Source of the DNA: Variovorax sp. J22P240
Lineage (GTDB): Bacteria > Pseudomonadota > Gammaproteobacteria > Burkholderiales > Burkholderiaceae_C
Reading direction: 5' to 3'
DNA length: 64,000 bases
Assembly: GCF_030316855.1 (NCBI RefSeq)
Contig: NZ_JASZYR010000009.1
Coordinates: 149,860 to 213,859 of the forward strand
Position numbers and translations under genes: made by a program. Under the pieces are notes generated by a model that made no database searches, was not told the DNA's origin, and saw only the letters and a list, made by a program, of their open reading frames with translations. Of the stretch, positions 42,016-50,894 are shown one piece after another. Positions within the stretch are counted from its first letter, which is position 1. Each line of letters starts with the position of its first letter.

Positions 42016-43044
42016 CTATTGCCGCGAAGCATCCAGCGCGCCGCCCACGATGAGCGAAAAATCACCACCCGTTGCGATCAGTGTTGTTGGGCCGAGGCCG
42101 GCCTGCGCAAAGAGCGCATCGAATTCGACATGCGTGCGCTCCCGGCCTGTGAGCGCCACGAGCATGTTCAAGTCGGACCGAACCGTGACCCGGTCGGCGG
42201 TGGACGCGTCAGGCCGGCGCGACATGGTCCGCTCGACGGCGATGACCGTTCCGCCTGGTCGCATGGCGTCGCGGCAGTTCGCCAGAATGCGGATGGCCCG
42301 CTCGTCGTCCCAGTTGTGCAGGACGCTCTTGAGCAGGTAGATGTCGCCCCCTTCGGGGACAGCGCGGAAGAAGTCACCGCTCTGGATGCGACAGCGATCA
42401 ACCAGGCCGGATCGCTCGAATGCATCGTGCGCCCCGGCGACGCCGGCTGGCAGATCGAAGAGAATGCCGCGCGCCGACGGGTTGGCTTGCAGTACCGTTG
42501 CCAGCAGCTCGCCCTGACCGCCGCCCACATCGACCACGCATTCCGCCTTGCCGGTCGGGATCGCCGCCACGACGGAGGCCGCCGTGCGTCGCGTCATCTG
42601 CACCATGGCCCGATGAAACAGCGCGGCGGCGGCCGGGTCGGTATCGAGGTCGCCGAAGCCTTCCTCGCCAAGATGGCGCTGCTTGAAGCTGCGTCCCGTG
42701 CGGACGCTCTCGTGCAACTCGCCCCACCTTGCCCAGTGCGGTCCACCCACCAGCAAGGCCCAGGCACGCAGTGACTGCGGGTCGTCGTCGCACAGGAGGC
42801 GACCCATGGGCGCTAGGCCAAACTGCCCCGCGTCCGTCTCGACGCACAAGCCGAGCGTGGCCAGCGCGCGCAGCAGCCGGCGCAGCGACGGCGCGTGACA
42901 CCCGGTTGCACCGGCCAGTTCATCCAGGCTGCAATTGCCTTGCACCAAGTGGCCAGGAATGTCGAGTTCACAGGCCGCGCGGACGACCTGCGTCGTCCAG
43001 TTGGCGTTGATCAAGGCGAGCAGCTCCGTGCTGGGGTCCATCAT
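42016..43044 (-). CDS. SAM-dependent O-methyltransferase (AdoMet_MTase family 2)
   Basis: The 342-residue enzyme has an N-terminal dimerisation winged-helix domain (TGCHAPSLRRLLRALATLG) and a C-terminal Rossmann-like domain. The SAM-binding loop is VVDVGGGQGELLATVL near residue 170, and LLKSVLHNWDDERAIRIL carries the family's catalytic-type histidine. It would methylate a hydroxyl group of a small aromatic or polyketide-like compound. The ATG at 43044 overlaps the stop of the upstream Bug gene as ATGA, an unusual partner that suggests one transcript. Confidence 0.85.
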   Translation of the reverse strand: MMDPSTELLALINANWTTQVVRAACELDIPGHLVQGNCSLDELAGATGCHAPSLRRLLRALATLGLCVETDAGQFGLAPMGRLLCDDDPQSLRAWALLVGGPHWARWGELHESVRTGRSFKQRHLGEEGFGDLDTDPAAAALFHRAMVQMTRRTAASVVAAIPTGKAECVVDVGGGQGELLATVLQANPSARGILFDLPAGVAGAHDAFERSGLVDRCRIQSGDFFRAVPEGGDIYLLKSVLHNWDDERAIRILANCRDAMRPGGTVIAVERTMSRRPDASTADRVTVRSDLNMLVALTGRERTHVEFDALFAQAGLGPTTLIATGGDFSLIVGGALDASRQ

Positions 43045-44030
43045 TCCATCCTGATGCCGGCTTCCCGGATCACCTGGCCCCATCGCATGTTCTCGCTGCG
43101 GATGAACTCGCCGAAAGCCTCAGGCGTCATGAGGCCGGGCTCCGCACCGCCGCTGGCGAACCAGGCGCGAGCCTCGTCGGTAGAACTGACGCGCGCGATC
43201 TCGGTGTGGATGCGATCGACAACCGGCCTCGGCGTGTTAGCCGGCGCCGCGATGCCAGTCCAGCCGGCGAACTCATAACCCCCAACGCCGGCTTCGGCGA
43301 TCGTCGGAACCTCCGGCAGCGAAGGCGATCGCGTTGCGCCGGTCACGCCCAGTGCACGCAGTGATCCGGTACGCACATGCGGCAGCTGCGCCGTGAGCCC
43401 TTCGATGACCCATGTAACCTGCCCCGCAAGCAGCGCGCCCATCATGGCTCCGCCACCCTTGTAGGGAACGTGGACCGCGTCGATGCCCGCTGCCCGCTTG
43501 AACAACTCGCTGGCCAGATGCGGCGGCGTGCCGACGCCCGGCGAAGCAAAATTCAATGCACCCGGCTTCGTCTTGGCCAACGCCACGAGTTCGCGCACCG
43601 AGTTCACCGGCACGCCTGGCGCGACCGTCAGCAGCAGGGAACCATGGCCCCACCGCGTGATCGGCGCGAAGTCGGCCAACGGGTCGTAGCCCGTGCGTGC
43701 GAAGAGATAGGGATTGAAGGCCGCCGTGCCTTGGTGGATCAGCAGCAGCGTGTAGCCATCGGGAGCACTATGCGCAACGGCTGCGGCACCGATGTTTCCA
43801 CCGGCCGCGGCATTGTTCTCGACGATGACGGGGTGCCCGAAGGCGCTGCCCAGGCGCTCCGCCAGCCAGCGCGCCCGGATGTCCGTCACGCTGCCGACGC
43901 CGCCGGCCACGATCTTCAGGGGCCGCGTGGGCCAGGGGGCAGGCTGGGCCTGCGCAACCGCTGCGCCGGCGGCACCAAGCCCCGCGGCGGCCAAGGCGGC
44001 CAGAGAGAAGGAACGGCGTCCGGTGTTCAT
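43041..44030 (-). CDS. Bug-family tripartite tricarboxylate transporter substrate-binding protein (third copy)
   Basis: The 329-residue receptor has a Tat-like signal peptide (TGRRSFSLAALAAAGLGAAG). The Bug features are LKIVAGGVGSVTDIRARWLA (the usual PFPAGG loop is altered), VENNAAAGGNIGAAAV and HVPYKGGGAMMGALL. The changed first loop suggests a different ligand class from the other two Bug proteins in the window. It is divergent from a LysR regulator and overlaps the O-methyltransferase gene. Confidence 0.88.
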   Translation of the reverse strand: MNTGRRSFSLAALAAAGLGAAGAAVAQAQPAPWPTRPLKIVAGGVGSVTDIRARWLAERLGSAFGHPVIVENNAAAGGNIGAAAVAHSAPDGYTLLLIHQGTAAFNPYLFARTGYDPLADFAPITRWGHGSLLLTVAPGVPVNSVRELVALAKTKPGALNFASPGVGTPPHLASELFKRAAGIDAVHVPYKGGGAMMGALLAGQVTWVIEGLTAQLPHVRTGSLRALGVTGATRSPSLPEVPTIAEAGVGGYEFAGWTGIAAPANTPRPVVDRIHTEIARVSSTDEARAWFASGGAEPGLMTPEAFGEFIRSENMRWGQVIREAGIRME

Positions 44031-44167
44031 CGTGAGCTCCTTGTCGCAACGAACGGATGCGCTCAATATGACCGGCGGCAAGCAGGAAGGGAATACTCCA
44101 ACGCGCGCCGGCGGCCTCAACCAGCGGTTGAGGCGTCGAGCGGTCGAGCATTGTTAAGGGAGCCGGC

Positions 44168-45181
44168 ATGGACAAACTTCGTTCGCTCAAGTACTTCGTC
44201 GCCGCGGCGGAGACCTCCAGCTTTTCCGCCGCCTCGCGCAGGCTGGGCGTGAGTGTGGCGGCGGTCGCGAAGATGATCGGCGCCTTGGAGCGCGAACTCG
44301 GCGTCACCTTGTTCGAACGGCATTCGCAGGGACTCGCACTCACGGCCTCCGGCGGCAACTACCTGGAGGCCTGCCTGCCCGCGCTCGAGCAACTGGCCCT
44401 GGCCGACGAGCAGGCAAGTGCCTCGACCTCGCGCGCCCGAGGCACCGTCGTGGTCGGCGTGCAGCCGGTGATTGCGCAGGAGTGCCTGACGCCTGCCTTG
44501 CCGCGATTTGCCGCCATGTACCCGGAGATCCAGCTGGACATCCGCTACTTCATGCGGGTCACGGATGAGCAGGTTCGCGGCGTGGACGTCTTCCTGGTGA
44601 TGGGCTGGCCGCAAGCCATCGGCGACCTGGTGCTGCGTCCGATCGGCGCCACCGGCTTCGTCGTGTGTGCCGCGCCCGCCTATTGGGCGGCAAATGGCAT
44701 GCCACGGCACCCGAGTGAGTTGGAGCATCACAACTGCATGTGCATTCGCTCGAACCATGGATCGGTCATGGACCTGTGGAGGTTCCGGCGCGGGGATGAA
44801 CAAGTGTCGATCACGGCGGGCGGCTGGCTGACGGTCGACAACGCCCATCGGGACATGGTGCGCGATCTGGCCATCGCCGGCGCGGGTGTGGTCCGGGTGC
44901 TCGACTGGCACAAGCGGCAAGGCCGCGAAATCGCGAGCGGCATGCTGGTTCCGGCCCTCACCGACTGGGAGATGGACGTGGAGGTACCGCCGGTCAACCT
45001 GCTGTATCCGCCAAGCTCGCGGCGCATCGCTCGCGTCAGGTTGTTCATGGATTTTGTCACCCAGCTTTTCCGCGACATCGAGCAGCAAAGGGAGTTTCGT
45101 TCGCCTGCTACGTCCATGCCGCGTTGGGCCATCGGGCGCCGCTCCCGCGCGTCGGCGGCGTTGCGAGCAGACGGGGGTTGA
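44168..45181 (+). CDS. LysR family transcriptional regulator
   Basis: The 337-residue protein has the LysR winged helix at about residues 1-60 (YFVAAAETSSFSAASRRLGV) followed by a two-lobed effector domain with GTVVVGVQP and VRVLDWHK. It is divergent from the Bug/O-methyltransferase operon across 137 bases, the classic arrangement for control of the neighbour. The C terminus extends about 30 residues beyond the usual end and is Arg-rich. The ligand is unknown. Confidence 0.88.
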   Translation: MDKLRSLKYFVAAAETSSFSAASRRLGVSVAAVAKMIGALERELGVTLFERHSQGLALTASGGNYLEACLPALEQLALADEQASASTSRARGTVVVGVQPVIAQECLTPALPRFAAMYPEIQLDIRYFMRVTDEQVRGVDVFLVMGWPQAIGDLVLRPIGATGFVVCAAPAYWAANGMPRHPSELEHHNCMCIRSNHGSVMDLWRFRRGDEQVSITAGGWLTVDNAHRDMVRDLAIAGAGVVRVLDWHKRQGREIASGMLVPALTDWEMDVEVPPVNLLYPPSSRRIARVRLFMDFVTQLFRDIEQQREFRSPATSMPRWAIGRRSRASAALRADGG

Positions 45182-45606
45182 AATCTCTCATCCGGAGAAT
45201 CAAAGTGTTCTGGCTGGAGAAGCGGCAAAGTTGCGAGGGCCAGGGCTGGGCGGGCAACGAACAGTTTCCGCCGCCGACACCACGGCCAAGACAACTTGGC
45301 GGGTCCGCTCCACCATGCCGTGTGCCTCGAGAAAATAGCTGCGCCGGAGCCGCTTCACCTTGCGACCGGTCATCGATTCTGGGATCTTCTCGGCTCTGAA
45401 CGACCGGAACCGGCATCAACGCGCGAATTCTCCCGGCGAGAGGGAAGGGCGCGCTGCGTAGCAGCTGTCCGAGCATTGGACCGGCGGACGGGCTAATGCC
45501 TGCTCGGTTCGGAAACTGCACATAAATACACTAATGACAGGCTAAACGCCCAGCGATAGGATTTTCGACAAGGCGGGAGACGGGAACACTTCGGAGGATC
45601 TCGGCG
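45182..45606. other. Intergenic stretch carrying the second copy of the integrase-linked repeat
   Basis: No gene is supported. The second CATAAATACACTAA copy lies at 45521-45534, and GGAGGA at 45593-45598 serves the next gene. The region may be one edge of a recombined segment. Confidence 0.45.
45521..45534 (+). repeat. 14-bp direct repeat, copy 2
   Basis: CATAAATACACTAA is identical to 39200-39213 at the integrase start. The flanking bases differ except for partial agreement downstream (TGACA against CGGCA). Confidence 0.5.
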
Positions 45607-45870
45607 ATGTTGCCCAACGGAGCTATTCATCGATTTGAGTACGACGGTTGGAACGTATCGGTCGAGCTCACTGGCTCGACTTCCGAGGGGTTCATGAGCG
45701 GTCACGCAGACCTTCAACGACGAGCTGAGCACAAATGCCGAATCGCCTTGACCGGCAAACACAAGGACGGCGCGAGCGCAATTGCCTCCTTGGCCGAGAG
45801 ATCGCGTCAGTACATCGACCGGTGGAACACTCAACGCCAAAGCGATGGGTCGGTTTTCGTAGACTTGTAG
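45607..45870 (+). CDS. Small conserved-looking protein, function unknown
   Basis: This 87-residue soluble protein begins MLPNGAIHRFEYDGWNVSVE and has ALAERSRQYIDRW-like helices near the end. GGAGGA lies 8 bases before the ATG. It has no cysteine pair, signal or membrane helix. It looks like a small alpha/beta protein with an N-terminal beta hairpin. I do not recognise a family. It stands alone in a region of remnants. Confidence 0.6.
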   Translation: MLPNGAIHRFEYDGWNVSVELTGSTSEGFMSGHADLQRRAEHKCRIALTGKHKDGASAIASLAERSRQYIDRWNTQRQSDGSVFVDL

Positions 45871-46519
45871 GAGGAGAGCTTCTCGAAGACGCTTGCGGTC
45901 GTGTGCGAGCCCAAGCGTCACTGCTGTTCTTTCGCGGGCAGCCAGGCGCGTGTTTGACGTCCTCGGACAAGCCCAATAAGGCGGTGACGTTGCCAATGAC
46001 GTCGTTCGCACTGGCCCCTTCAAGCGCCGCCGTCGCACGGTCGCAAACATGCTGTTGGCCGCGAAACCTCGTCGTGCCGCATGTCCGCCGTTGATGGCTG
46101 ATGCTGGCTCGCGACGGTGTAGGCCGCAGGGCACCGGCGCTTGCGCAGGGGTTATGTCATGGAGCGAGCGATGGCTGTCGTGCAATTGATCGGGGGTCTC
46201 GGATTTCCTGATCAAGCCGGTCACGGAACTGGTGCTGCGCGAGGCCGTTGAGACGGCCCTTGTGCGCGCCAGCATGCAGCGGCCGCTTGTGGCTTTTCCA
46301 ATTTGAGGTTTAAGCCCCAACGCGAACTCAAGACTGCATGCCGAAGTTCAAGGTGCTCCGCCGAATGACGGCGGCTGATGAAAGCCAACGTTGGCAGTTT
46401 TCACGGCGGACGACGGTGCACCCCGGAACTTGCCCGTCGCAGCCTTTTTTTCACAGCGCTCGATCTGGGCGACAACGTCGGACCCCGCGGGTGGCAATGG
46501 ACGATCTGACGCGGAACGC
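45871..46519. other. Gene-poor stretch containing a response-regulator receiver fragment
   Basis: Only a short relic is supported. At about 46205-46300 on the plus strand, SDFLIKPVTELVLREAVETA reads like the last strand and helix of a CheY-type receiver domain, with the conserved Lys-Pro. It is bounded by stops. No promoter or complete gene was seen in the rest. Confidence 0.45.
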
Positions 46520-47185
46520 TCAAGGCTGCACTGAAAGCCAGTCCGGCGCCAGGTTACGCAATGCCGAGAGGCGCTTGCGTGTGCCCGGATGCGTCGCGGT
46601 GTCGTTGCGCCAGCCGCGATTCATGAAGGCCGCGACCACATGCCGGTCCGGCAGGTCCAAGGCGCGCAGGGTGCTCAGGGCGAAGGCGTCGGCTTCAAAT
46701 TCCTGCCGATAGGCCAACGCCGATGCGTCACGGCCCAGGCGGTCCGCAATGGCGTCGGTGTGTTGCTGCTCGACGGGGCCCGGCACCCATTTCGCGTAGG
46801 TGAGGCCCATCTGCGACCAGTGGTCGAGCACCACGTGTCCCAGTTCGTGCGCGAGGATGAAGATGCGCTCGCCTTCGGGCAGGTCCGCCAGGGCAACATT
46901 GGCCACCACGATGCGGCCTTGCAGCGTCTCGCCCACGATGTCGCCGCGCACGACGCGAAGCTCGACCTTCGAAAGGGCGGGCCCGCTCAGGCCACGCAAG
47001 AGCTTCTCGAAGGACTCGCGCACCTTCAGGGCGCGTGGACTCGTGGCATCGGCCGGCGTCATGGCATCGAGCTGCTTCTGTTGTGAGACCCGCAACACCT
47101 CGGCGATGTCCGACGTCGGGCGTGTGTCCTCGCAGCGGGCCGCGCCGCAGACCAGGACCATCCACATCATCAGCAGCCATCGCAT
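46520..47185 (-). CDS. M48-family zinc metallopeptidase, exported
   Basis: The 221-residue protein has a signal peptide (WLLMMWMVLVCGAARC) and the zinc motif HELGHVVLDHW near residue 115. A third ligand comes from EFEADAFAL downstream. The cysteine at the signal end could make it a lipoprotein, although the lipobox is weak. M48 peptidases act in envelope protein quality control. The ATG at 47185 has GGAG 8 bases upstream; a GTG at 47191 is possible. Confidence 0.82.
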   Translation of the reverse strand: MRWLLMMWMVLVCGAARCEDTRPTSDIAEVLRVSQQKQLDAMTPADATSPRALKVRESFEKLLRGLSGPALSKVELRVVRGDIVGETLQGRIVVANVALADLPEGERIFILAHELGHVVLDHWSQMGLTYAKWVPGPVEQQHTDAIADRLGRDASALAYRQEFEADAFALSTLRALDLPDRHVVAAFMNRGWRNDTATHPGTRKRLSALRNLAPDWLSVQP

Positions 47186-47375
47186 GGGCACACTCCGCGG
47201 CGCTCTAGTGAGAGAGCACCTTGCTGCGTCGCAACAAACGTGCCAGCGGGCGCCTCCCGCTCGATACGACGGCGACGCCGAATGGGATCAATCCGGGTGA
47301 AGCAAGGCATCAGGGAAAGGATGAGCTTTAGGTAGCGCGCCCTATCGCCCAGGCCGCAGAATGCTGCATTGCACC

Positions 47376-47693
47376 ATGGATACGCTTTCGGACAGTCTGA
47401 TGCTGGGTCTCGACGATCTCGTGGCCGACGTAGCCTACGCGCGCCGGCATGAAGACCTCGGGCGCCTGGCGCTTCTCTGCTATTGCGAATTGCGGCCGTG
47501 GGCGCGTCAGGCGCGAGAAGAACGCTTGGCCGAGCTCGCATGGGCGTTGTGCACCCGTGCCACACCCGGCAGCCGGGCACTGTTCCTGCGACGCGTCGAC
47601 GTCGTCATCGAGGAACTCGAAGGGATCTGTTGTCGCGCGGGACGGACGGTGACGGCCGAATTGCTGCTGGCTGCTCGGAACACTGGCATCTAA
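47376..47693 (+). CDS. Small protein of unknown function
   Basis: This 105-residue mostly helical protein begins MDTLSDSLMLGLDDLVADVA and continues YARRHEDLGRLALLCYCELR. It has no signal or membrane segment. It ends where a LuxR-type HTH relic begins in another frame. The start at 47376 is preferred over 47361 from composition. There is no strong ribosome site and no recognised family. Similar helical small proteins often sit next to regulators, but no function is claimed. Confidence 0.55.
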   Translation: MDTLSDSLMLGLDDLVADVAYARRHEDLGRLALLCYCELRPWARQAREERLAELAWALCTRATPGSRALFLRRVDVVIEELEGICCRAGRTVTAELLLAARNTGI

Positions 47694-47961
47694 CAGGGCC
47701 ATTGCAGAAAAGCTCGGGGTTGCTGAGCGCACCGTGAAGAACCATCGAAAACTGGCATTGCAGAAACTGGCCGTTGACTCCGTGCCTGGTCTGGTACACG
47801 CCATGGCGCTGCCGGGCTTCGACGGCCCGCATGGCGGCGCATCGTTCGAGACAGAAGAGCACGTCCAAGGCGACAAAAACGGGCTCGACGTCGTCGACAG
47901 ATACGCGAGCCACGCCGCCAACGCCAGCGCTGCGCTGCGTCACGTCGCCGCGCAGCGCTGA
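47671..47961 (+). pseudogene. LuxR/FixJ-type response-regulator C-terminal relic
   Basis: The frame reads LLGTLASNRAIAEKLGVAER followed by TVKNHRKLALQKLAVDSVPG, a good match to the LuxR HTH scaffold and recognition helices and the following helix of FixJ/TodT-type regulators. The first HTH helix and the whole receiver are missing, and no start codon fits. Downstream residues to the stop are unrelated and low in complexity. A receiver-domain relic lies 1.4 kb upstream, so both may derive from one gene. Confidence 0.55.
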
Positions 47962-48216
47962 GGCATGAAGGGTGTTCGGAACGCGCCGCCCTGAGCCGTC
48001 TCGTGCCGCTGCCGCGCCCGCGCACCCCGAACATCCGCCGCGTACACGCACAGGCGCGTGCCACGCTCGCGCAAGCCATCGGCGCGGTGGCTCGGCGATC
48101 GTCCAAGCGGCGAGGGCGAGCCGGAGAAGTGACACCCCCATCCGCTGAAAACAACAGCTGATGGCCACAGCCTCTATGGCTGGTTGACCTTGCTTGGGGG
48201 CACACTGTGGGCAGGA
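47962..48216. other. Intergenic stretch without a supported gene
   Basis: GC-rich sequence with no plausible start plus ribosome site. No repeat or terminator was recognised. Confidence 0.4.
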
Positions 48217-48597
48217 TCAGCTGCCTCGCCCATTGCTTGCGTCTCCTTCAAGACGCTTTGCACCTAGCAGCCCTACGATCGCGCCGAACCCAATCTGAGC
48301 AAGGCTGAATAAGCCGCGAACAACTTCAGTCATCAGGCTTGGCGGCTCTCTTCCGGCAGCAATAGCAAGGACTGCGCACAACGCGAGGGATAAGACAGTG
48401 CCGGCTGCAGCGGCCGCAAAGACAAGCTTGAACGTTGGGCTGATGGGTGGGCGTGTCTGGGATGCTCGTTCAAGTTGGCTTTCAGGTACGTTGTCGATGT
48501 CAGGGCACACGTACGCCCCGAGCTGGGGAGACCAGACGGCGCGCCTTCCAGGCCGCTTAATGCACTCAGCGGCGATAGCAACCATGTCTCCGACCAT
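48217..48597 (-). CDS. Small membrane protein of unknown function
   Basis: The 126-residue protein has a soluble N-terminal part (RAVWSPQLGAYVCPDIDNVP) and then two hydrophobic helices, LVFAAAAAGTVLSLALCAVLAI and a weaker FSLAQIGFGAIVGLLGAKRL. A start at 48597 (MVGDMV) was chosen, since the upstream frame is unlikely coding. GC is lower than in neighbouring genes, which suggests foreign origin. No family is recognised. Confidence 0.5.
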   Translation of the reverse strand: MVGDMVAIAAECIKRPGRRAVWSPQLGAYVCPDIDNVPESQLERASQTRPPISPTFKLVFAAAAAGTVLSLALCAVLAIAAGREPPSLMTEVVRGLFSLAQIGFGAIVGLLGAKRLEGDASNGRGS

Positions 48598-49272
48598 GAT
48601 GCACCCTCCTATTGGGGCGCAAGAAGCCTTGCGCGGGCAACGCCTGATTCGAGCTGCAACGCAGGCCGGGTCGGCTCGAATCCACCGTCGCAGCCATTCA
48701 AGCGCGGTTTGACCCACAGAGCAACACACAAATAGGTGAGTCCGCAAACGGCGGCTATTCGGCGCAGCCGTCGTCGACAGCGCATGCTTGATTCACGTGA
48801 AAAGGTCAAATGGGGAGCTCGCTCGGCTCATAGCCGCCGGGGACGTCAAACTGTTCCAAGGCTTGAGCCACAGAAGCCGCCTCCGGCAGAGGCAAAAGCG
48901 CAGGCTCCTGCCACCCCCCAATCGGCATGCACGACGCCGCGACTCGAACTAGACTGATCGCGCATCCTCTGACCCTGCCAGTGGATGGAAGAGCAAAGAG
49001 ACGCCAGGCAGCCGATGAGCAGCACGCGCCGATGGACACGCGATGCACGGTGGCTCGGCTGCTACGAAAGATCGGCATTGAACGCGGTCGGCTGCGGCTC
49101 GACCCGGTTCGCCGCGAGGCCGCGCGCGCCGAACCGAGCGGCCTGTTGGTTCGGCTCGACGAGATCATTTTCAACCGCAACACGAACGACGGAGGGCGCG
49201 ATACCTGAACAAGCTCGCGCCGAGCTGACACGCCTTTTCAGCAGAACCGACTTCGACCGTCGCTCCGAAAGG
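48598..49272. other. Gene-poor stretch upstream of the amidohydrolase gene
   Basis: A 40-codon minus-strand frame at 48806-48928 (starting MPIGGWQEPALLPLPEA) and a plus-strand frame at 49032-49208 are open but lack support. No promoter or terminator could be assigned. Confidence 0.35.
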
Positions 49273-50097
49273 ATGGACTCCATGTGGCAGATCGATTTCA
49301 ACGCAACGAACCTGGTGGCGCGTCATCGAGGCACGCTGCCGGTGCTCATCACCTGTCCGCACGGCGGCGTGGCCGATGTTCCGGGCGTGCCGCTGCCGCG
49401 CAGCGGCCGCGAGGGTTGCCTTTTCGAGCCGTCGCGCGACGTCGACACCAACCTGATCGCCGCGGGGGCAGCGCAGCGCGTGCTGGAGATCTTCGGCGAG
49501 GCGCCTTATGCCGTGATCGCCGAGTTCCATCGCAAGTTCATCGACGCCAACCGGTCGCGCGAATGCGGCTTCGAGGTCGATGCGGCAGCGCCGTTCTACG
49601 ACGAGTACCACGACACCGTGCGCGCCTTCGTCGACGAGATCCGCGCCGACAACGGCGGGCTCGGCCTTCTGTTCGACATCCACGGAACGGGGGGCATCCC
49701 GTCCGATCCGGCGCAGATCTTCCTCGGCACGGCGCGAGACGAGGAGGACGGTATCGCGCGGCTGCGCGCCGCGGACCCGCAAGTGTTGGCGCGCAGGCGC
49801 AGCCTGCGCGGCTTTCTCGAGGGTGCCGGCTACCGCGTCTCGCCGCCGGACCCCAATGGTACGGAGGTCCCGCAGTTCAACGGGGGTTTCACGATCAGGA
49901 CGTACGGAAGCTCTCATCCCGACGGCCTCGACGCGATGCAGTTGGAAATCACGAGGCCGTTGCGCACCGATCCTTTAGAACGCGGGCGACTGATCGAAGT
50001 GCTGGCCTTCGCCTTCGGCAACCTCGTGAGCCGCTATGCCGATTCGCACACGTTGAGCACCGCGCTCCTCTCGCGTTTCGGCGCTTTCGGTTCCTGA
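49273..50097 (+). CDS. N-formylglutamate amidohydrolase-like protein
   Basis: This 274-residue protein has the family's metal and active-site motifs. TCPHGGVADVPG lies near residue 30, EFHRKFIDANRS near residue 88, LLFDIHGTGG near residue 130, and MQLEITRPLR near the end. The family hydrolyses N-formylglutamate in histidine degradation or related N-acyl substrates. No hut genes are nearby, so the substrate is open. The start is at 49273 or 49282 (MWQIDF). The next gene follows after 31 bases and is probably co-transcribed. Confidence 0.83.
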   Translation: MDSMWQIDFNATNLVARHRGTLPVLITCPHGGVADVPGVPLPRSGREGCLFEPSRDVDTNLIAAGAAQRVLEIFGEAPYAVIAEFHRKFIDANRSRECGFEVDAAAPFYDEYHDTVRAFVDEIRADNGGLGLLFDIHGTGGIPSDPAQIFLGTARDEEDGIARLRAADPQVLARRRSLRGFLEGAGYRVSPPDPNGTEVPQFNGGFTIRTYGSSHPDGLDAMQLEITRPLRTDPLERGRLIEVLAFAFGNLVSRYADSHTLSTALLSRFGAFGS

Positions 50098-50128
50098 CCC
50101 GCAACCCCCACGCACAGGAGCAATGCAA

Positions 50129-50620
50129 ATGACCACGGTTTCCATCACATCGAATGACGCCGTCCAGCAGTCCGCCTCCGCGGTCTTGGAGGTGGTCGCG
50201 ACGAACCCCGACTTCAACCAACCGGCGCTGCGCATCAGGCAAGCTGGCATACGCGGCGGCGCGGCGTCGATCCGGATCGACGATCCGAATCCCGACATTG
50301 AGTTCGTCGAAAGCGACCAGATCGCGCCGGCGGGGAAGTACGAGATCGCCGTGCAGGCGGACAAGCTGCAATTGAATGGCCGCAATGCCGGAAATACCGC
50401 GTTCGAAACCATGGTCGTGTTTCAGCGGCTGGCGGCGGGAGGCAATGTCGGCATCCGTACCGCCAGGCAGTTTGGAGGCGGTCAGGGCGTAGTGGCGATC
50501 GCGAATGCAACGCTCGCCCCCGGGGCCAACCCGACTGGCGGCGGGATCCTGTATGTCGAGGACGGAGCTCTCAAGTACCGCGGATCGAATGGAACGGTGA
50601 CCGTCATCGCGCCAGCCTGA
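50129..50620 (+). CDS. Beta-rich protein of unknown function, linked to the amidohydrolase
   Basis: This 163-residue protein starts MTTVSITSNDAVQQSASAVL with CAGGAG 8 bases upstream. It is rich in short beta strands and Gly/Asn turns (LQLNGRNAGNTAFETMVVF) and ends GGGILYVEDGALKYRGSNG, a pattern seen at the ends of phage tail or surface beta-structure proteins. No signal peptide is evident. Co-transcription with the amidohydrolase-like gene is likely. Its role is unknown. Confidence 0.65.
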   Translation: MTTVSITSNDAVQQSASAVLEVVATNPDFNQPALRIRQAGIRGGAASIRIDDPNPDIEFVESDQIAPAGKYEIAVQADKLQLNGRNAGNTAFETMVVFQRLAAGGNVGIRTARQFGGGQGVVAIANATLAPGANPTGGGILYVEDGALKYRGSNGTVTVIAPA

Positions 50621-50894
50621 GTCGGGGCAAGTCGGCTCCGGCTGCAGCTTCGAAGTCGCTTAGCGGAAAACGAGCGCCGCATCATTCTTGGGCCCGAAGC
50701 CATTCTTCGGTGGTCACGATCGGAATGGCCTGGTGGTATCGCGCCTACTCGCGCGAGCCAACGTCGCAGCAGCGCGGCCAGCACGAGTTTGCAGAGCTCG
50801 AAGTCTGAGCATGTTGACCGCAAGGCTGCGTCCTGGGAGGCTTGAAGCCGCATACACCTGCGATGATCCAGCGTCCCACTTTCAAGGAAGCACC

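Noticed and set aside
48806..48928. 40-codon minus-strand frame
   Set aside because: No ribosome site and no recognisable family; could be a relic.
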